Assembly (NCBI RefSeq): GCF_947497025.1
Contig: NZ_CANMFC010000004.1
Location: forward strand, 124,001-188,000
Origin: an uncultured Kushneria sp.
GTDB taxonomy: Bacteria; Pseudomonadota; Gammaproteobacteria; Pseudomonadales; Halomonadaceae
Reading direction: 5' to 3'
DNA length: 64,000 nucleotides
The position numbers were made by a program, and so were the translations under genes. This document shows positions 61,454 through 64,000 of this stretch, piece after piece. A model generated the notes under the pieces. That model was not told the DNA's origin, did no database searches, and saw only the letters and a list, made by a program, of their open reading frames with translations. How positions within the stretch are numbered: the stretch's first letter is position 1; each line of letters starts with the position of its first letter.

Positions 61454-63277
61454 ATGCGCCAACGCACACTATGGCTATCGATGGCCGCCCTGCTGCTGCC
61501 TACGACACTCTGGCCGATGCCGTCCATGGCGGCCGATGGCCCGGCAGCGTCGTCAACCTCTCATGACATCAGCGACGAGCAACATGACACGACCAGAAAG
61601 CAGAACAATGCTTCTGGAGACAGGCTGGATGGCGCCACACTCGGCGCGCTGCTGGGAGCCGACATTGCCGCACAGCGTGGGGACATGGGGCTGGCCGCCC
61701 GCACTTATTTGCAGCAGAGCCAGCGTCATCAGGACATCGCCCTGGCGCGACGCGCCACCCAGATAGCACGCCTGAGCAACGATTCGCAGCTGGTCGTGTC
61801 CGCTGCCAATCGCTGGGCAGCTCTGGACCGCAACAGTGCGACGCCCCGTCGCATCCTGGCCGCCGCGGCTGCCGAGCAGGGTGAGTGGTCAACCGCCATG
61901 GCACTATTGCTGGAAGTCGATGCCAGTGACCAGGATGCCGATCTTGAGGCCTTTCTGGAAGAGGCCATTACCAGCGGCGCCAACCCTGAAGAACTGCTGG
62001 CCCCGCTGGAAAGCTATCTCAAGCGCCACCCCGACCAGCCTCATCCGCTGATTACACGCGCTCTGCTGCGGTCACTGCAGGGCAATAACGACGCTGCCGA
62101 CCAGGACCTTGAGCGCGCGAAGACACTGGATGTCGGGTTGCCGGCCCTCTGGCTGGCTCGCAGCCAGATCGCGCTGGACCGGGAAGATGCCGCCAGGGCA
62201 CTTGAATACGCCCGGCGCGGCCATGACCTGGCGCCGGATGATAACCGCTTCATTCTGGCCATGGCACAGGCCAACCTGGCCATGAACGATGTTGATGCCG
62301 CCGAAAAGCAGTTCGACCTCCTGATGCAGGAGATGCCGGACAACCTTCAGCTGCGTCTGGCGCTGGCACAGCTTTATCTGCGCAATGACCATGCCGAGTC
62401 TGCCAGGCGACTGCTGAAACCGGCACTGGCAGAGGATAGCGCCTCACCCTCGGGCGAGCTTTATATGCTGGCAGGTCTTGCCAGCGAAAGACTCGATGAC
62501 ATCGACCAGGCACTGGCACTGTACGCGCGCGTTCCCGAAGGGGAGCACTTCATGACGGCACGTGTACGCGGCGTTCGATTGTTCTCTGAGCAAAAGCGCA
62601 TCGATGACGCATTGAGCTGGCTACAGAGCCAGGAAAATGACTATCCCGATCAGTATGCCGCGCTCATGGAGCTCTCCCTGTCATTGCTGGACCAGAACGA
62701 TCAGCGTCCGCGCGCCGACCAGCTGCTCGACAGCGCCATCAGAGCACGCGCCCCCGACAACGACAGCCTGCTTTATATACGCGCCGTTCGCGCCATCGAG
62801 CATCAGGATCTCAAGGCCATGGAGCGCGACATGCGCACCCTGCTCAAACGCGACCCGGACAATGTCGATGCCCTCAATGCGTTTGGTTATACCCTGACCG
62901 AGCAGACCGACCGTCATGAGGAAGCCTTGAAACTCCTTGAGCGCGCCCATCAACTGGCCCCGGAATCGGCACCGGTTGTCGATAGCCTGGGCTGGGCGCA
63001 CTTTCATCTGGGCCACCTCGATCAGGCCGTGGCGCTGCTCAAGCAGGCCTACGCCCTGATGCCGGATGAAGAGGTCGCCGCCCATCTGGCCGAAGCCCTC
63101 TGGGCCAGCGGCGACAGCGAGCAGGCACGACGTATCATTGCCGGGGCGACGGCACGTTTTCGCCAGCACCCTACCATTGATGAGCTGCTGAGCCGCTATC
63201 CGCTGCTGACCCCGCTCAGCCCGCCACCACAGGTAACGAATTCATCCACTGTCACTTCCCAGGAGAACACCCCATGA
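61454..63277 (+). CDS. Tetratricopeptide-repeat periplasmic protein
   Basis: 607 residues with a signal peptide (cleavage predicted near AMA-like SMA, about residue 27) and many TPR-like helical pairs, clearest at about 200-330 and 450-580 (for example NVDALNAFGYTLTEQ and APVVDSLGWAHFHLG). Proteins in this hemA-lolB position occur widely in Pseudomonas and Halomonas; the function is unsettled, possibly an envelope assembly scaffold. I prefer ATG 61454 because GAGG lies six bases upstream; ATG 61442 is possible. It overlaps lolB by four bases, which ties it to lipoprotein sorting. Confidence 0.85.
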   Translation: MRQRTLWLSMAALLLPTTLWPMPSMAADGPAASSTSHDISDEQHDTTRKQNNASGDRLDGATLGALLGADIAAQRGDMGLAARTYLQQSQRHQDIALARRATQIARLSNDSQLVVSAANRWAALDRNSATPRRILAAAAAEQGEWSTAMALLLEVDASDQDADLEAFLEEAITSGANPEELLAPLESYLKRHPDQPHPLITRALLRSLQGNNDAADQDLERAKTLDVGLPALWLARSQIALDREDAARALEYARRGHDLAPDDNRFILAMAQANLAMNDVDAAEKQFDLLMQEMPDNLQLRLALAQLYLRNDHAESARRLLKPALAEDSASPSGELYMLAGLASERLDDIDQALALYARVPEGEHFMTARVRGVRLFSEQKRIDDALSWLQSQENDYPDQYAALMELSLSLLDQNDQRPRADQLLDSAIRARAPDNDSLLYIRAVRAIEHQDLKAMERDMRTLLKRDPDNVDALNAFGYTLTEQTDRHEEALKLLERAHQLAPESAPVVDSLGWAHFHLGHLDQAVALLKQAYALMPDEEVAAHLAEALWASGDSEQARRIIAGATARFRQHPTIDELLSRYPLLTPLSPPPQVTNSSTVTSQENTP

Positions 63278-63906
63278 CATCAGGCACTGCGATCGGTCGC
63301 ACGCTACAGTTTCTGACCCTCGCCCTGATCGTCCTTCTGGCCGGCTGTGCCACTCAGGCCCCCTCCCAGAAGGAAGACCGCCATCCCGGCGACTGGCGCA
63401 CCCAGCAGTCAAGCCTTGAAGCTCTGGACACCTGGACAGCGGCCGGCAAGGTCGGCATTCGCACCCCGGATGACAGCCAGAGTGCCAACCTCGACTGGAC
63501 CCAGCGTGCCGATCAATATCGCATTTCGGTCAGCGGCCCCTGGGGGACCGGCCGCAATACGCTGAAGGGGAATGGTCGTCAGGTCACACTGACCAACGGC
63601 GATGGCACCTTCCAGGCGCCGACCCCCGAGGAACTAATGGCACAGCAGATGGGCTGGTCGCTGCCGCTCTCCTCACTGGTCTACTGGGTACGCGGCCTGC
63701 CGGACCCACGCGGTCCGTACCGCATGAGTGAAGACGACGTCGGCTTCCCTGCCACGATGGATCAGGCCGGCTGGCATATCGATTATCGCGACTGGCGCCA
63801 GGCAGACGGGCTGTGGCTGCCGCGACGCATTGTCATGACCTATGACGATCTGCGCACCACGCTGGTCATCAATCGCTGGCAGCCGGGACAGGCCGACCTG
63901 CCATGA
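63274..63906 (+). CDS. lolB: Outer-membrane lipoprotein receptor LolB
   Basis: 210 residues (E. coli 207) with lipobox LAGC (lipidated C25) and the LolB half-barrel, including [22 protein letters not shown] and [18 protein letters not shown], which contains the protruding-loop region. It receives lipoproteins from LolA and inserts them into the outer membrane. It overlaps ispE by four bases. Confidence 0.96.
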   Translation: MTSGTAIGRTLQFLTLALIVLLAGCATQAPSQKEDRHPGDWRTQQSSLEALDTWTAAGKVGIRTPDDSQSANLDWTQRADQYRISVSGPWGTGRNTLKGNGRQVTLTNGDGTFQAPTPEELMAQQMGWSLPLSSLVYWVRGLPDPRGPYRMSEDDVGFPATMDQAGWHIDYRDWRQADGLWLPRRIVMTYDDLRTTLVINRWQPGQADLP

Positions 63907-64000
63907 TCGGAGATGCTTCACTGACCCTGCCGGCACCGGCCAAGCTCAACCGCATGCTGCACATCGTGGGCAAACGTGCCGACGGTTATCACGAGCTGCA
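63903..64000 (+). CDS. ispE: 4-diphosphocytidyl-2-C-methyl-D-erythritol kinase, N-terminus (partial)
   Basis: The window ends after 32 codons of Isp[20 protein letters not shown] then ADGYHEL, the GHMP-kinase N-terminus. It is an MEP-pathway kinase that makes isoprenoid precursors. The lolB-ispE pairing is standard. The rest, including the ATP-binding loop, lies outside. Confidence 0.93.
   Translation, partial: MIGDASLTLPAPAKLNRMLHIVGKRADGYHEL

Overview
The window is about 64 kb of bacterial chromosome from a gammaproteobacterium, most likely a member of the Halomonadaceae (Halomonas/Kushneria/Chromohalobacter type). That placement is inferred. It rests on high-GC coding, a Pseudomonas/Halomonas-like order of core genes, short-form HisG, GatCAB, a lptC-lptA-lptB-rpoN-hpf-ptsN-rapZ-ptsO-mgtE run, and a pigment cluster of a kind known in Kushneria. 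I see no rRNA, tRNA, CRISPR array, insertion sequence, integrase or prophage. Coding density is very high and no gene-free stretch exceeds 300 bases.

Layout. 1-5.4 kb: the end of lpoA, yraN, a GmhA/DiaA isomerase and a DolP-like lipoprotein, then on the minus strand rplM-rpsI, sspA-sspB and zapE. 5.5-12 kb: zapG, a Nif3-family protein, a DegS/AlgW protease, then murA-hisG-hisD on the minus strand with an ibaG-like bolA gene upstream. 12-24 kb: the mlaFEDCB lipid-transport operon diverges from kdsD-kdsC-lptC-lptA-lptB (Kdo synthesis and LPS export), followed by rpoN, hpf, ptsN, rapZ, ptsO and mgtE. 24-39.7 kb: pmbA, darP and tldD, then the long minus-strand chain mreB-mreC-mreD-maf-rng-yhdP-tldD, and gatC-gatA-gatB divergent from mreB.

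39.8-57 kb is the accessory part. An SDR oxidoreductase diverges from a four-gene carotenoid operon, crtE-crtI-crtB-crtY, predicted to make beta-carotene; each gene overlaps the next by 4 bases. A PuuA-like glutamine-synthetase paralogue follows on the same strand. It converges on a nine-gene minus-strand run for polyamine uptake and gamma-glutamylation: puuB2, potG, potH, potI, potF2, puuA2, potF1, puuB1 and an EamA exporter. 57-64 kb returns to core genes: hemA-prfA-prmC-moeB on the minus strand, then a TPR protein, lolB and the start of ispE.

No wholly new multi-gene system is evident; most genes belong to well-known families. The observations most worth a second look are non-coding: a near-consensus sigma-54 promoter directly upstream of rpoN itself; a probable non-canonical AUC start for mreC with a strong, well-spaced ribosome-binding site; perfect palindromes in the zapE/zapG and SDR/crtE divergent regions; an A/T-tract inverted repeat ahead of the polyamine operon; and a recurring pattern of T-less hairpins just after stop codons between cotranscribed genes.
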